Numbered from the stretch's first letter, positions 13,780 to 22,078 are shown. The stretch: DNA of 25,574 nt from an uncultured Acetatifactor sp. (GCA_910585015.1 CAJUCT010000044.1:1-25574); one strand, 5' to 3'. Notes: generated by a model not told the origin, from the letters alone. Program-made: numbers and translations.

Positions 13780-16098
13780 TCAAACGCGATTATAGTTGAT
13801 CAGGCAGCCTTTCAATATGATCTGTCTCTCCTCGTCTGTCAGTTCACCCAGTCTCAGCGTAAACTCCCGCAGCCCTTCGGGCTGCTGTCCTTCGGGCTGC
13901 TGTCCCTCGGGATTTACCACATATGCCTTGATTTCCTCCGCCCTGTTCTCCACCGCCGCCTTGATGCCAGGGATAAAAAGATAGTCAAGATTGTGGAAGG
14001 GAAGTTCGCCCTCCTGGATCAAAAACGGCAGCATACCCCAGTTAATCAGATTAGAGCGGTAGCGCTTGGTGGCGTATTCATGGGCGATATTGGCCCAGCC
14101 TCCCAGCACCTTCTGACAGCTTGCCGCCTGCTCTCTGGCGGAGCCGTCACCTGGCTTAACCGCAAAGATCGTGGAGCCAAAGCCGGTATTGGTATGGTTT
14201 ACCTCCGGGAACTGCTGTTTGATGACACCCATGGTGGGCTTCACATCCGGATGGGCCTGGCAGGGATGCTCCCCCGCCATGCGGGCCTTCTCCGCTTTCT
14301 GGATATCCTTGGCCCGCTCCACATAGGCAGGATCCTTGCGGGACAGGGTAAACTCCGCCAGTCCCAGAGGATTGGAGCGGTAACTGGAGGTCTCGCCGGA
14401 GGGAATCAGTTCATCCGTGGTGGTCACGGGGTCATGGATCTCACTGACCACCCGCAGCACCAGATTCTCCGGCAGCTTTCCCATCTCCGGCCAGTCCTTG
14501 ATGTTGGGGCCCAACACAATCTCCGCCTCCGGATCTGCCACGCCGTGAGAGTCAAATACTCTGTTGGCATAAATATTGCTGTCAAAATGATATTTGTATC
14601 TGCCGATATCGCCGTCAAACTCCGTGGCCGGGGTCAGCACACCCTGGTTAGCAGCAGTGGCCGCAATGGAACGGGCATCCATCAATGCTACGGAAGAAAT
14701 CTGGCCGCTCTGCAGCTTGGACCCCTCCCGGTTGGGGAAATTCCTTGTAGAGTGGCGGATACTGAAGGCATTGTTGGCCGGGGTATCCCCTGCGCCGAAG
14801 CAAGGTCCGCAGAAAGCGGTCTTCATTACCGCGCCGGTCTCCAGGATGGAAGCGGCGCAGCCGTTTTTAATTAACTCCATATATACAGGCATGGAAGCCG
14901 GATACACACTCAGGGTAAATCCATCACTGCCGATATATTTACCCTTCAAAATGTCTGCCGCCGCACAGATATTCTCAAATCCGCCGCCCGCACATCCGGC
15001 GATAATACCCTGGTCCACCAGGAATTTGCCGTTCTTTACCTTATCTTTGAGATGGAACTCTACAGCGCCGTCCAAGCTCACCTGGGCGCGTCTCTCCGTC
15101 TCGTCCAGAATATCCATCAGATTTGCATTCAGTTCCTCAATGGTATAGGTGTTGCTGGGATGGAAAGGCATGGCGATCATAGGGCGCACCTTGGACAGAT
15201 CCACCGTGATCATGCCGTCATAATAAGCCACCTCTCCCGGCGTCAACCGGACATACTCATCTTCTCTTCCATGAATCTGGTAAAACTCCCTGATCTGGTC
15301 GTCTGTCTGCCAGATGGAGGACAGGCAGGTGGTCTCGGTGGTCATAACGTCCACACCGATCCTAAAGTCCGCGCTCAAAGCGGCCACGCCGGGACCCACG
15401 AATTCCATCACTTTGTTTTTGACATAACCGTTGGCAAACACGGCGCCGATGATGGCCAGCGCCACATCCTGAGGCCCTACTCCCTTGACAGGCTCCCCAG
15501 TCAGGTACACACCCACCACGCCGGGCATATTGATATCATAGGTCTGGCCTAAAAGCTGCTTTACCAACTCCGGGCCGCCCTCGCCCATGGCCATGGTGCC
15601 CAGTGCGCCATAGCGGGTGTGAGAGTCGGATCCTAATATCATCCTGCCGCCCCCGGCCAGCATCTCTCTGGCAAACTGATGGATCACCGCCTGGTGAGGA
15701 GGCACATAGACACCGCCGTATTTTTTCGCACAGGACAAGCCGAACATGTGATCATCCTCGTTGATGGTGCCGCCCACTGCGCAAAGGGAATTGTGACAGT
15801 TGGTCAGCACATAGGGCACGGGGAACTTCGTCAGCCCCGATGCCCTGGCTGTCTGGATGATGCCCACAAAAGTGATGTCATGGCTGGTCAGCTTATCGAA
15901 CTTGATTTTCAGTTTTTCCATATTACCGGAGGTATTGTGGCTTTTCAAAATGCCGTAGGCGATGGTGTTTCGGGCCGCTTCCTCCCTGGTGATATCCCTG
16001 CCGGTCTTCGCCTTGAGGGCTGTCAGGGCTTCTCCGCCATCCGGCACAATCTCACTGCCGTACAGCAGATATGCTCCTGTGTCTGAAATTGTAATCAT
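13780..16098 (-). CDS. Aconitase-family hydratase
   Basis: About 772 residues from the ATG at 16098, which has AGGAG upstream. A frame extending to 16137 has no ribosome binding site and would start inside a hairpin. It is an aconitase-superfamily [4Fe-4S] enzyme: GSDSHTRYGALGTMAMGEGG and the substrate-site PYVLTNCHNSL are in the N-terminal part, the cluster cysteines are in IIAGCAGGGFENI and FCGPCFGAGD, and RHSTRNFPNREGSK is a family hallmark. The C-terminal swivel domain contains YRSNLINWGMLPF. The likely reaction is reversible dehydration and hydration of a tricarboxylic or related acid. Whether it is citrate-specific cannot be settled, since this clostridial branch is often annotated only as hydratase and no other TCA gene is adjacent. 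Near the C-terminus a 15-bp tandem repeat encodes EGQQPEGQQPEG. It lies between glgP and sseB. Confidence 0.85.
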   Translation of the reverse strand: MITISDTGAYLLYGSEIVPDGGEALTALKAKTGRDITREEAARNTIAYGILKSHNTSGNMEKLKIKFDKLTSHDITFVGIIQTARASGLTKFPVPYVLTNCHNSLCAVGGTINEDDHMFGLSCAKKYGGVYVPPHQAVIHQFAREMLAGGGRMILGSDSHTRYGALGTMAMGEGGPELVKQLLGQTYDINMPGVVGVYLTGEPVKGVGPQDVALAIIGAVFANGYVKNKVMEFVGPGVAALSADFRIGVDVMTTETTCLSSIWQTDDQIREFYQIHGREDEYVRLTPGEVAYYDGMITVDLSKVRPMIAMPFHPSNTYTIEELNANLMDILDETERRAQVSLDGAVEFHLKDKVKNGKFLVDQGIIAGCAGGGFENICAAADILKGKYIGSDGFTLSVYPASMPVYMELIKNGCAASILETGAVMKTAFCGPCFGAGDTPANNAFSIRHSTRNFPNREGSKLQSGQISSVALMDARSIAATAANQGVLTPATEFDGDIGRYKYHFDSNIYANRVFDSHGVADPEAEIVLGPNIKDWPEMGKLPENLVLRVVSEIHDPVTTTDELIPSGETSSYRSNPLGLAEFTLSRKDPAYVERAKDIQKAEKARMAGEHPCQAHPDVKPTMGVIKQQFPEVNHTNTGFGSTIFAVKPGDGSAREQAASCQKVLGGWANIAHEYATKRYRSNLINWGMLPFLIQEGELPFHNLDYLFIPGIKAAVENRAEEIKAYVVNPEGQQPEGQQPEGLREFTLRLGELTDEERQIILKGCLINYNRV
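13873..13910 (-). repeat. 15-bp in-frame tandem repeat in the hydratase gene
   Basis: CCTTCGGGCTGCTGT occurs at 13873-13887 and 13888-13902, with a partial third copy at 13903-13910. It encodes a Pro-Glu-Gly-Gln-Gln repeat near the protein C-terminus, in the swivel domain. Copy number change would alter length without a frameshift. Confidence 0.85.
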
Positions 16099-16140
16099 AT
16101 ATGTCTCTCCTATATTGAAGATGCTTAAATCTTCCATTCC

Positions 16141-16180
16141 GCATGTTCTCTACAAGCCCATAAGCCCGTTGAGAACATGC
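16141..16180 (-). repeat. Family A-like hairpin in the hydratase leader
   Basis: GCATGTTCTC (16141-16150) and GAGAACATGC (16171-16180) form a perfect 10-bp stem around a 20-base loop. Read on the minus strand the flanks are CA before GCATG and GGAA after CATGC, as in the larger family A units, but the conserved apex is absent. It lies between the glgP stop and the hydratase start. No T-run follows, so it is not a clear terminator. Confidence 0.5.
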
Positions 16181-16214
16181 TGCCGAAATTTCCTTTTGTC
16201 TTTTTCTTTGCGGA

Positions 16215-18728
16215 CTATTTTAACGTACCGTTGTCCGAGACTACATTTACCTTGTCCAGATGCCAGATTTCATCCACGTACTGCTGGATGGTTCTGTCGG
16301 AGGTGAACTTACCGGAACAGGCCACGTTCAGGATAGCGCTCTTTGCCCAGCCCGCCTCGTCCCTGTAGGCAGCCTCCACCTTCCTCTGCGCCTGGGCATA
16401 AGCCTTGAAATCCTTCAGGATGAAGTAGGTGTCCGCCTTGGAGGTACTCTGGGTGTTCAGCAAGGAATTGTACAGGTGCCGGAACATCTCCGTGTCATGA
16501 GAATAAGTACCGTTGATCAGCTGCATCAATACTTTGCGGATATCCTGGTCGCTGTTGAATATCTCCATGGGATTGTAACCGCCATGGTTCTCGTAGCTTA
16601 TGACCTCATCGGAGGACAGGCCGAAGATAAAGGCGTTCTCCTCCCCTACCTCCTCCACGATCTCCACATTGGCGCCGTCCATGGTGCCCAAAGTCAGGGC
16701 GCCGTTCAGCATGAACTTCATATTGCCTGTGCCGGAAGCCTCCTTGCTGGCCGTGGAAATCTGCTCGGACACATCCGCCGCGGCGAAAATAATCTCCGCG
16801 TTGGACACATTGTAATTCTCGATAAATACCACCTTGATCTTGCCGCCGATGGACGCATCGTTGTTAATAACATCCGCCACGGAGGTAATCAGCTTTATAG
16901 TCAGCTTGGCGTTACGGTAGCCCGCCGCCGCCTTGGCACCGAAGATAAAGGTCCTGGGATAGAATTCCATATCCGGATGTTCCTTGATCTCATTGTACAG
17001 ATACATTACGTGCAGTATGTTGAGGAGCTGTCTCTTGTACTCGTGCAGACGCTTCACCTGCACATCAAAGATGGAGCGGGGATCTACCTCCACGCCGTTG
17101 TGCTCCAGAATATATTTTGCCAGACGGACCTTGTTCTGATACTTGATGTTCATAAATTCCTGCTGGGCCTTGGCATCGTCCGCATAGATCTTCAGACGGC
17201 CAATCTGCGGCAGATCCGTGATCCACTCGTTGCCGATGTGATCCGTCACCCAGTCTGCCAGCAGCGGATTGCCGTGCAGCAAAAAGCGCCTCTGGGTAAT
17301 GCCGTTGGTCTTGTTGTTGAATCGCTCCGGGAACATCTCGTAAAAGTCCTTGAGTTCCTGGTTCTTCAGGATCTCGGTGTGCAGCCTTGCCACGCCGTTG
17401 ACGGAATAGCCGGACACGATAGCCAGATGGGCCATCTTCACCTGTCCGTCATAAATAATCGCCATCTTGCGGATCTTATCCTGGACATTGACACCGGGTA
17501 TATTGTTGTATTTCTTCTCGATCTCGATGATAAACCTGCGGTTAATCTCCTCCACGATCTGGTAAATCCTGGGCAGCAGCCTGGAGAACAGTTCGATGGG
17601 CCACTTCTCCAACGCCTCGGCCATGATGGTGTGGTTGGTGTAGGCACAGGTCTTTGTTGTCACCGTCCACGCCTCGTCCCAGGTCAGATAGTACTCATCC
17701 ATCAGTATGCGCATCAGTTCCGCGATAGCCACCGTGGGATGGGTATCGTTGAGCTGGAAAGTCACTTTCTCATAGAACTTGCGGATATCGCTGTGGGTAC
17801 GCATATATTTTGCCACAGCCTCCTGCACGGAAGCGGAGATAAAGAAATACTGCTGCTTCAGGCGCAGTTCCTTGCCCGCATAGTGGTTGTCGTTGGGATA
17901 GAGCACCTCCACGATATTTCTCGCCAGGTTCTCCTGCTCCACGGCCTTCTGATAATCGCCCTTGTCAAAGGAATCCAGCTGGAAACACACCACCGGCTCC
18001 GCGTCCCAGATCCGCAGGGTGTTCACGATATGGTTGCCATAGCCCACGATGGGCAGATCAAAGGGAATGGCATTGACGGACTGGTAACCCTCCTGGGAGA
18101 AATGCTCTCTGCCGTTCTCGTCCCGGGAAACGGTCACATAACCTCCAAACTTTACCTCTTTTTTATATTCGGGTCTGCGCAGTTCAAAAGGATTGCCGTC
18201 CACCAGCCAGTTGTCCGGTACTTCGATCTGGTAGCCGTCCCGGATCTGCTGCTTGAACATACCGTAACGGTAGCGGATACCGCAGCCGTAGGCGGGATAG
18301 CCCAGGGTAGCCAGGGAATCCAGGAAGCATGCGGCCAGACGGCCCAGACCGCCGTTGCCCAACGCCGCGTCCGGCTCCTGATCCTCCACGATGTTCAGAT
18401 CCAGCCCCAATTCCTCCAGGGCTTCCTTGGCCTCCTTGTAGGCCATCATATTGATCAGATTGTTGCCCAGGGCACGGCCCATCAGAAACTCCATGGACAG
18501 ATAATACACCGTTTTGGCGTCCTGCTTTTCATAGGCTTTCTGGGTGTCCATCCAATCCTCCACGATCTGATCCTTGATGGCGTAGGAAACGGCCTGGAAG
18601 ATCTGCTGAGGGCTGGCCTCGTCCAGATTCTTGCGGTACAAAGTTTTTGTATTGTACTGCACACTCCTCTTAAAAAGCTCCTTGTCGAACTTCAGCTTCT
18701 TGGTTGTAGTGGTACTTGTCATGCTCAT
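16215..18728 (-). CDS. glgP: Glycogen/starch/alpha-glucan phosphorylase
   Basis: An 837-residue GT35-family phosphorylase that releases glucose-1-phosphate from alpha-1,4-glucans using phosphate and pyridoxal phosphate, in the cytosol. YYLSMEFLMGRALGNNLINM and DAALGNGGLGRLAACFLDSLATL lie in the N-terminal half and FQLNDTHPTVAIAELMRIL mid-protein. The C-terminal half has the PLP-lysine signature EASGTGNMKFMLNGALTLGT. All are intact and the length is that of full family members. The ATG at 18728 is preceded by GGAG about eight bases upstream. The next ATG, two codons later, is less well placed. The gene has its own promoter (19089-19116) and a leader of about 350 nt filled with three family B repeat units. 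No other glycogen genes are in view. Confidence 0.96.
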   Translation of the reverse strand: MSMTSTTTTKKLKFDKELFKRSVQYNTKTLYRKNLDEASPQQIFQAVSYAIKDQIVEDWMDTQKAYEKQDAKTVYYLSMEFLMGRALGNNLINMMAYKEAKEALEELGLDLNIVEDQEPDAALGNGGLGRLAACFLDSLATLGYPAYGCGIRYRYGMFKQQIRDGYQIEVPDNWLVDGNPFELRRPEYKKEVKFGGYVTVSRDENGREHFSQEGYQSVNAIPFDLPIVGYGNHIVNTLRIWDAEPVVCFQLDSFDKGDYQKAVEQENLARNIVEVLYPNDNHYAGKELRLKQQYFFISASVQEAVAKYMRTHSDIRKFYEKVTFQLNDTHPTVAIAELMRILMDEYYLTWDEAWTVTTKTCAYTNHTIMAEALEKWPIELFSRLLPRIYQIVEEINRRFIIEIEKKYNNIPGVNVQDKIRKMAIIYDGQVKMAHLAIVSGYSVNGVARLHTEILKNQELKDFYEMFPERFNNKTNGITQRRFLLHGNPLLADWVTDHIGNEWITDLPQIGRLKIYADDAKAQQEFMNIKYQNKVRLAKYILEHNGVEVDPRSIFDVQVKRLHEYKRQLLNILHVMYLYNEIKEHPDMEFYPRTFIFGAKAAAGYRNAKLTIKLITSVADVINNDASIGGKIKVVFIENYNVSNAEIIFAAADVSEQISTASKEASGTGNMKFMLNGALTLGTMDGANVEIVEEVGEENAFIFGLSSDEVISYENHGGYNPMEIFNSDQDIRKVLMQLINGTYSHDTEMFRHLYNSLLNTQSTSKADTYFILKDFKAYAQAQRKVEAAYRDEAGWAKSAILNVACSGKFTSDRTIQQYVDEIWHLDKVNVVSDNGTLK

Positions 18729-18774
18729 TCTCTTTCTCCTTTTCTGCCTGCGCTGCCATAGGCGATCGCGAAGC

Positions 18775-19003
18775 CTCTCTTTTTATGAATATCGCCGTTC
18801 TTGCCCGCAATATCTCTCGCCGCGTATCTGGATGTGAAACATCCAAACTTACCTTGTCCCTGCAATAACGCGGGCTGTGCCCGTGTTATTGCGTTAATGC
18901 GTATTTGGAAGTTTTACTTCCAAACTTTCTTCTACATGCATATCGCTGGCTTTGCCTGCGATACTGCGTTAATGCGTATTTGGAAGTTTTACTTCCAAAC
19001 TTT
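18775..19003 (-). repeat. Family B repeat, three diverged tandem two-hairpin units
   Basis: Units begin near 19003, 18927 and 18850 on the minus strand, about 75-77 bp apart. Each has a short hairpin (18979-18999, 18904-18924, 18829-18845; for example TTTGGAAGT/ACTTCCAAA) and a longer hairpin (18938-18967, 18862-18892, 18789-18813). The units differ in sequence but conserve pairing in both hairpins. The middle unit ends TGCAGGGACAAGGTAAGT, an end also found before the amidohydrolase and lipoprotein genes. Confidence 0.75.
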
Positions 19004-19088
19004 CCTCTTTGCCATATCCCCCACAGAGAGCATATCACAATTGACTATAGAGTTGTCAGATCCCTTCCGCATGGGTCTGCAAATACAT

Positions 19089-19116
19089 ATTATAACAAAT
19101 ATTCCCGTCTATGCAA
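19089..19116 (-). promoter_or_regulatory. SigA promoter of glgP
   Basis: TTGCAT (19111-19116), a 16-base spacer and TATAAT (19089-19094) on the minus strand, with TG one base before TATAAT (extended -10). The predicted start is near 19082, giving a leader of about 350 nt. Confidence 0.65.
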
Positions 19117-19135
19117 CTATTTTCCTCAGGTAAAT

Positions 19136-19175
19136 TAAAAAGAAGTGCCCGCGCTGACTTTATGGCGGCGCGGGC
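19136..19175 (-). terminator. Rho-independent terminator of the lipoprotein gene
   Basis: GCCCGCGC and GCGCGGGC (19147-19154, 19168-19175) form an 8-bp GC stem. On the minus strand it is followed by ACTTCTTTTTAA. It lies about 27 bases past the lipoprotein stop. Confidence 0.85.
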
Positions 19176-19201
19176 TTGTCTTTGAAAGGATGACCTGTCT
19201 G

Positions 19202-21493
19202 TCATTGCTGTTCATTCAGGTACAGCTGTACCCGGTTCTGTATGGTTTCCGCCACCTGCTCCGCCGTCTTGACTTTAGACAGATAGGTGGCAGCTTCCTC
19301 CAATATGATATCCTCTATATAGTAAGTGCTTTGGCAGCGGGGAAGCGCTTTATCTAAAATATCCCTATATTCCGCCGTCCAGGGGGAGCCGTCCGGTTTT
19401 GTATGCAGCGCCTCATACCGGCCTCCGCCTATAGAATATTTCCACGGATGTTCAGAGAGGGAAGTATCCATATAATCATCCATATAATATATGTTCTTTT
19501 CCACTATATCATTTCTGACAGGGCAAGACAATTCGCTCTGTCTGGCCAGACTGTAAAGGGAGTTCAGGTAGGCGTCAATCACTTCCCTCTGCTTTGTACG
19601 GTCGCTGACTACCAGAAAATAATCCGCGTTCCAATAGCTCCCATTCCCTGCCTCTGTAGGGAACCCCACCGGGTAAAAGCCCTCTCCCAATACGGACATT
19701 TCTGCGCTGAAATCCGCGAAGCTGTCTGTATTGGGCCGAAAAGAAGCCGCCCGGCCATCCTTCATTATCGAAGGAGGATCATTGTCGCCTGTGGCATCCC
19801 CCACAATTTCAAGCGCCTTTATAAACAGTTCGTTGTTAAAATCGCAGACACCCGCATCCATATCCAGAAAAGGAGAATTTGGAAGATCCTGCAAAAGCAG
19901 CAGGCGCAGGGCCGTTGACTTTGCCATATACCGGCGGCTGGTCAAGAGCTTTTCAAATTCCGGATGCTCCTCCATCACTGCCAAGGCTTCCGCCAGCGTC
20001 CAGCTTTCCTTCTCCCAAAGTTCGCCTGAAACCAGCAGGGTCGTTACATAGGCTTCAACGGGAAGTCCTATCTGCCGACCGTCTATCACGCCGCAGGAAA
20101 TCGCGCCATTATAAAGGGATTCCCGCAGTTCCCCGTCCAAAGTGTCACTTAAGTCCGCCAGTACGCCTTTCTCATAAAGAGTACGCATGTCCGCCCCGGA
20201 TACATAGTAGATATCCGCTCCCTTCCCGGCAACCAAATCCGCCATCGCCCGGGTACGGAAATCCGCCAGACTCCCCTCCGGCTGCTGCACACTGACGGGA
20301 TGTTCCCCCTGCTCCTGAGAAAACATAACCGCACTGGAAGAGATAAAAGAATTGTCCTTTACCAGACTGACTAAGAGGACAGACTCGCCCTCCTGGCCCG
20401 GCTCCGGCCCCAGCTTGCAGATAATGGCCTTTTCGCGGCTTCGATCCAAAATCAGCGGAAAGCCCTCCTCACTGACGGCAACGAGGGTCATGTAGCTATT
20501 TCTTCCCAGCCCCGATTCTTCATAGTTGAAGCATACGCCCTCGTCCCCTGTGCGGAGATCCCAGCGGTACAGCCGGCCCTCATCTCCATAATAAAACAAG
20601 CCGTCTCCACTGATTCCTTTGCTGCTTAAATGCGGCAGAGACGGGGTAAAAAATTTTCCCTGACCAGCAGCTGAATCGTACATTACCAGACACCCCTCCT
20701 GGCTGGCATTGCTATACAGATTAAAGACGGGCTCGCCCTCCGCCGTTTTCATGGCAAAGCTGCCGGAACTATCTTCCTTATCCCATGCCAGTTCGGCAAG
20801 AGGCTCTCCGGCCCCGTCAAACACGGCAACTCTGTCATTGGCAACGAAAAAATAATGTTCTTCACAATCAACGTACACATCTCCAAAGAACATCCCGCCG
20901 CTGGAGGAAGTCAATACACTCCCTTCACATGTCTGCATGATGGGATACAGGTCGAAAGCGCCTCGATATTCTCCCTCCATGGAAAAGCGCATGGCCAGAT
21001 AGGCCAGGGTTTCGTTTCCGTTCAATATCTGCACGAACAGTACGTATTCCTTGGGACTCAGAATGTCGAAAGAACTGATACGTTTTTCAGTTCCCCCGTA
21101 TTCCTCCATCTCTGGCAGTTCAACGCGCCGATGCCAGATTTCTCCAGCTGCGTCCTCGTATCCGTTTATATACCAGATTACCGGTGTCGATGAATCTGTG
21201 AGGGACGAAAATTTATCCAGAGAGTAAAAATTCGCTCCCCAGCATCGATATTGGCTGAAGCGGGAATCATACTCCTGATCCGCCTGATACTCCAGCCCAC
21301 TGATATTTTTCTCCACATAAAAAGTACCCCCGACGTAACTGCCATCACCGCGCCGCCACTCCTCCGTCTTCCAGTCGTAGGTACCTTGATTTTGTTCTAT
21401 CTGAGAAGAAGACGCATTATCCGCGTTCTGCTGGCCGCAGGCGGACAGAACAAGCGCCAGAAACGCTATAAGCCCTACTAATTTTTTTGACAT
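19202..21493 (-). CDS. Large lipoprotein with solute-binding-like C-terminal half
   Basis: 763 residues with the start taken at 21493 (MSKKLVGLIAFLALVLSACG), a classic lipoprotein signal with lipobox LSAC. A longer frame with ATG at 21517 also has a Shine-Dalgarno-like AAGG, supplied by a family B repeat, so the start is not certain. The mature N-terminal half (to about residue 400) is rich in short beta-like segments with repeated aromatic and Gly motifs and may be a beta propeller. The C-terminal half resembles an extracellular solute-binding protein: ADIYYVSGADMRTLYEKGVLADLSD, then GRQIGLPVEAYVTTLLVSGELW and a W/A-rich second lobe. It is probably anchored outside the cell. No ABC permease or ATPase genes adjoin it, so a transport partner is unknown and sensing is an alternative. 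It has its own promoter and a strong terminator, so it appears to be monocistronic. Confidence 0.75.
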   Translation of the reverse strand: MSKKLVGLIAFLALVLSACGQQNADNASSSQIEQNQGTYDWKTEEWRRGDGSYVGGTFYVEKNISGLEYQADQEYDSRFSQYRCWGANFYSLDKFSSLTDSSTPVIWYINGYEDAAGEIWHRRVELPEMEEYGGTEKRISSFDILSPKEYVLFVQILNGNETLAYLAMRFSMEGEYRGAFDLYPIMQTCEGSVLTSSSGGMFFGDVYVDCEEHYFFVANDRVAVFDGAGEPLAELAWDKEDSSGSFAMKTAEGEPVFNLYSNASQEGCLVMYDSAAGQGKFFTPSLPHLSSKGISGDGLFYYGDEGRLYRWDLRTGDEGVCFNYEESGLGRNSYMTLVAVSEEGFPLILDRSREKAIICKLGPEPGQEGESVLLVSLVKDNSFISSSAVMFSQEQGEHPVSVQQPEGSLADFRTRAMADLVAGKGADIYYVSGADMRTLYEKGVLADLSDTLDGELRESLYNGAISCGVIDGRQIGLPVEAYVTTLLVSGELWEKESWTLAEALAVMEEHPEFEKLLTSRRYMAKSTALRLLLLQDLPNSPFLDMDAGVCDFNNELFIKALEIVGDATGDNDPPSIMKDGRAASFRPNTDSFADFSAEMSVLGEGFYPVGFPTEAGNGSYWNADYFLVVSDRTKQREVIDAYLNSLYSLARQSELSCPVRNDIVEKNIYYMDDYMDTSLSEHPWKYSIGGGRYEALHTKPDGSPWTAEYRDILDKALPRCQSTYYIEDIILEEAATYLSKVKTAEQVAETIQNRVQLYLNEQQ

Positions 21494-21517
21494 ACTTTTT
21501 CCCCGCAAATGTGCCAT

Positions 21518-21598
21518 ACTTACCTTGTCCCTGCATATCGCAGGCCGAGCCTGCGATACTGTGTTAATGCATATTTGAAGTTTTACTTCCAAACTTTT
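21518..21598 (-). repeat. Family B repeat, single unit in the lipoprotein leader
   Basis: On the minus strand: a short hairpin TTTGGAAGT/ACTTCAAA (one base lost from one arm), then a longer hairpin GCATATCGCAGGC with GCCTGCGATAC (from 21533 to about 21560), then TGCAGGGACAAGGTAAGT directly before an in-frame ATG at 21517. It shares long identical blocks with the glgP leader units. Confidence 0.7.
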
Positions 21599-21600
21599 GC

Positions 21601-21628
21601 ATTATACATCCGATCTAAAAATTGTAAA
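21601..21628 (-). promoter_or_regulatory. SigA promoter of the lipoprotein gene
   Basis: TTTACA (21623-21628), 16-base spacer and TATAAT (21601-21606) on the minus strand. The transcript would start within or at the edge of the family B unit, so that unit forms the leader. Confidence 0.65.
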
Positions 21629-21669
21629 GGGACAAAATTGAGAAACATTATATAGACCGAATAATCAAT

Positions 21670-21714
21670 AAATACCGATGTTTTAAGAATAAAACTCTTA
21701 AATCATCGGTATTT
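21670..21714 (-). terminator. Long hairpin past the small secreted protein gene, likely terminator
   Basis: AAATACCGATG (21670-21680) pairs with CATCGGTATTT (21704-21714), and TTTAAGA (21682-21688) with TCTTAAA (21696-21702), around one T-T mismatch. It begins about 15 bases past the stop at 21730. On the minus strand only ATTGATTATT follows, so the T-tract is weak. Confidence 0.55.
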
Positions 21715-21729
21715 ATCGGCAAATGAATT

Positions 21730-22008
21730 TTAGAACTGATGATTCTCCGTATGGTGATCAATAGTATCTACTATTGTCCCGCAATCCGAACACACATAGG
21801 TAGTGAAGTATTCTCTGTATGTAACTTTACATAATATCTCACTGCCGTCCGGCATCCAGTGCCCATGAGTAGTCTCAACACTTCTGGTAGTGGTATCAAA
21901 GGAGTGGATATTCGTATGATCACATGCCTCATTACCCGCCGCCTGAACGGCAAAACCATTGAACAACAACCCTATCGCCATCAATGATGCCAGTACTTTT
22001 CTCTTCAT
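21730..22008 (-). CDS. Small secreted Cys/His-rich protein
   Basis: 92 residues, family not recognised. Residues 1-23 are a typical Sec signal peptide (MKRK, then a hydrophobic core, cleavage after VQA). The mature part of about 69 residues carries four cysteines (one in NEACDHTNIH, one in ILCKV, a CxxC in VCSDCG) and nine histidines, including a C-terminal DHHTENHQF. The spacing suggests a metal-binding fold such as a zinc ribbon, or a disulfide-stabilised peptide. A function cannot be assigned. The ATG at 22008 has GGAGG about six bases upstream. A consensus SigA promoter lies about 40-70 bases upstream and a long hairpin follows the stop, so it is a self-contained, probably well-expressed gene between ileS and the lipoprotein gene. 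Confidence 0.8.
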   Translation of the reverse strand: MKRKVLASLMAIGLLFNGFAVQAAGNEACDHTNIHSFDTTTRSVETTHGHWMPDGSEILCKVTYREYFTTYVCSDCGTIVDTIDHHTENHQF

Positions 22009-22049
22009 ATATCCCTCCTGATTTTTGTTTGATTTTCTGCTTGCTTTTG

Positions 22050-22078
22050 ATTATATCGTTTTGTATGCATAATGTCAA
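22050..22078 (-). promoter_or_regulatory. Consensus SigA promoter of the small secreted protein
   Basis: TTGACA (22073-22078), a 17-base spacer and TATAAT (22050-22055) on the minus strand: both hexamers and the spacing are exactly consensus. The predicted start is near 22043, about 35 bases before the ATG. Confidence 0.9.

Larger units (their letters stand above)
18729..19201 (-). other. Long glgP leader and upstream gap
   Basis: This 473-bp gap contains no supportable gene. From high to low coordinate it holds the terminator of the lipoprotein gene (19136-19175), the glgP promoter (19089-19116), an unremarkable stretch, three family B repeat units (18775-19003), and the glgP ribosome binding site. 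Confidence 0.6.

Noticed and set aside
16260..18761. An 833-codon open frame on the plus strand
   Set aside because: It is the exact complement of glycogen phosphorylase, whose motifs and ribosome binding site are clear. The antisense translation has no recognisable domain and is a codon-bias shadow.
19067..19082. Further family A copy (TTCCGCA...TGC) in the glgP leader
   Set aside because: Only the short end motifs match over about 16 bases, with no stem, so chance cannot be excluded.
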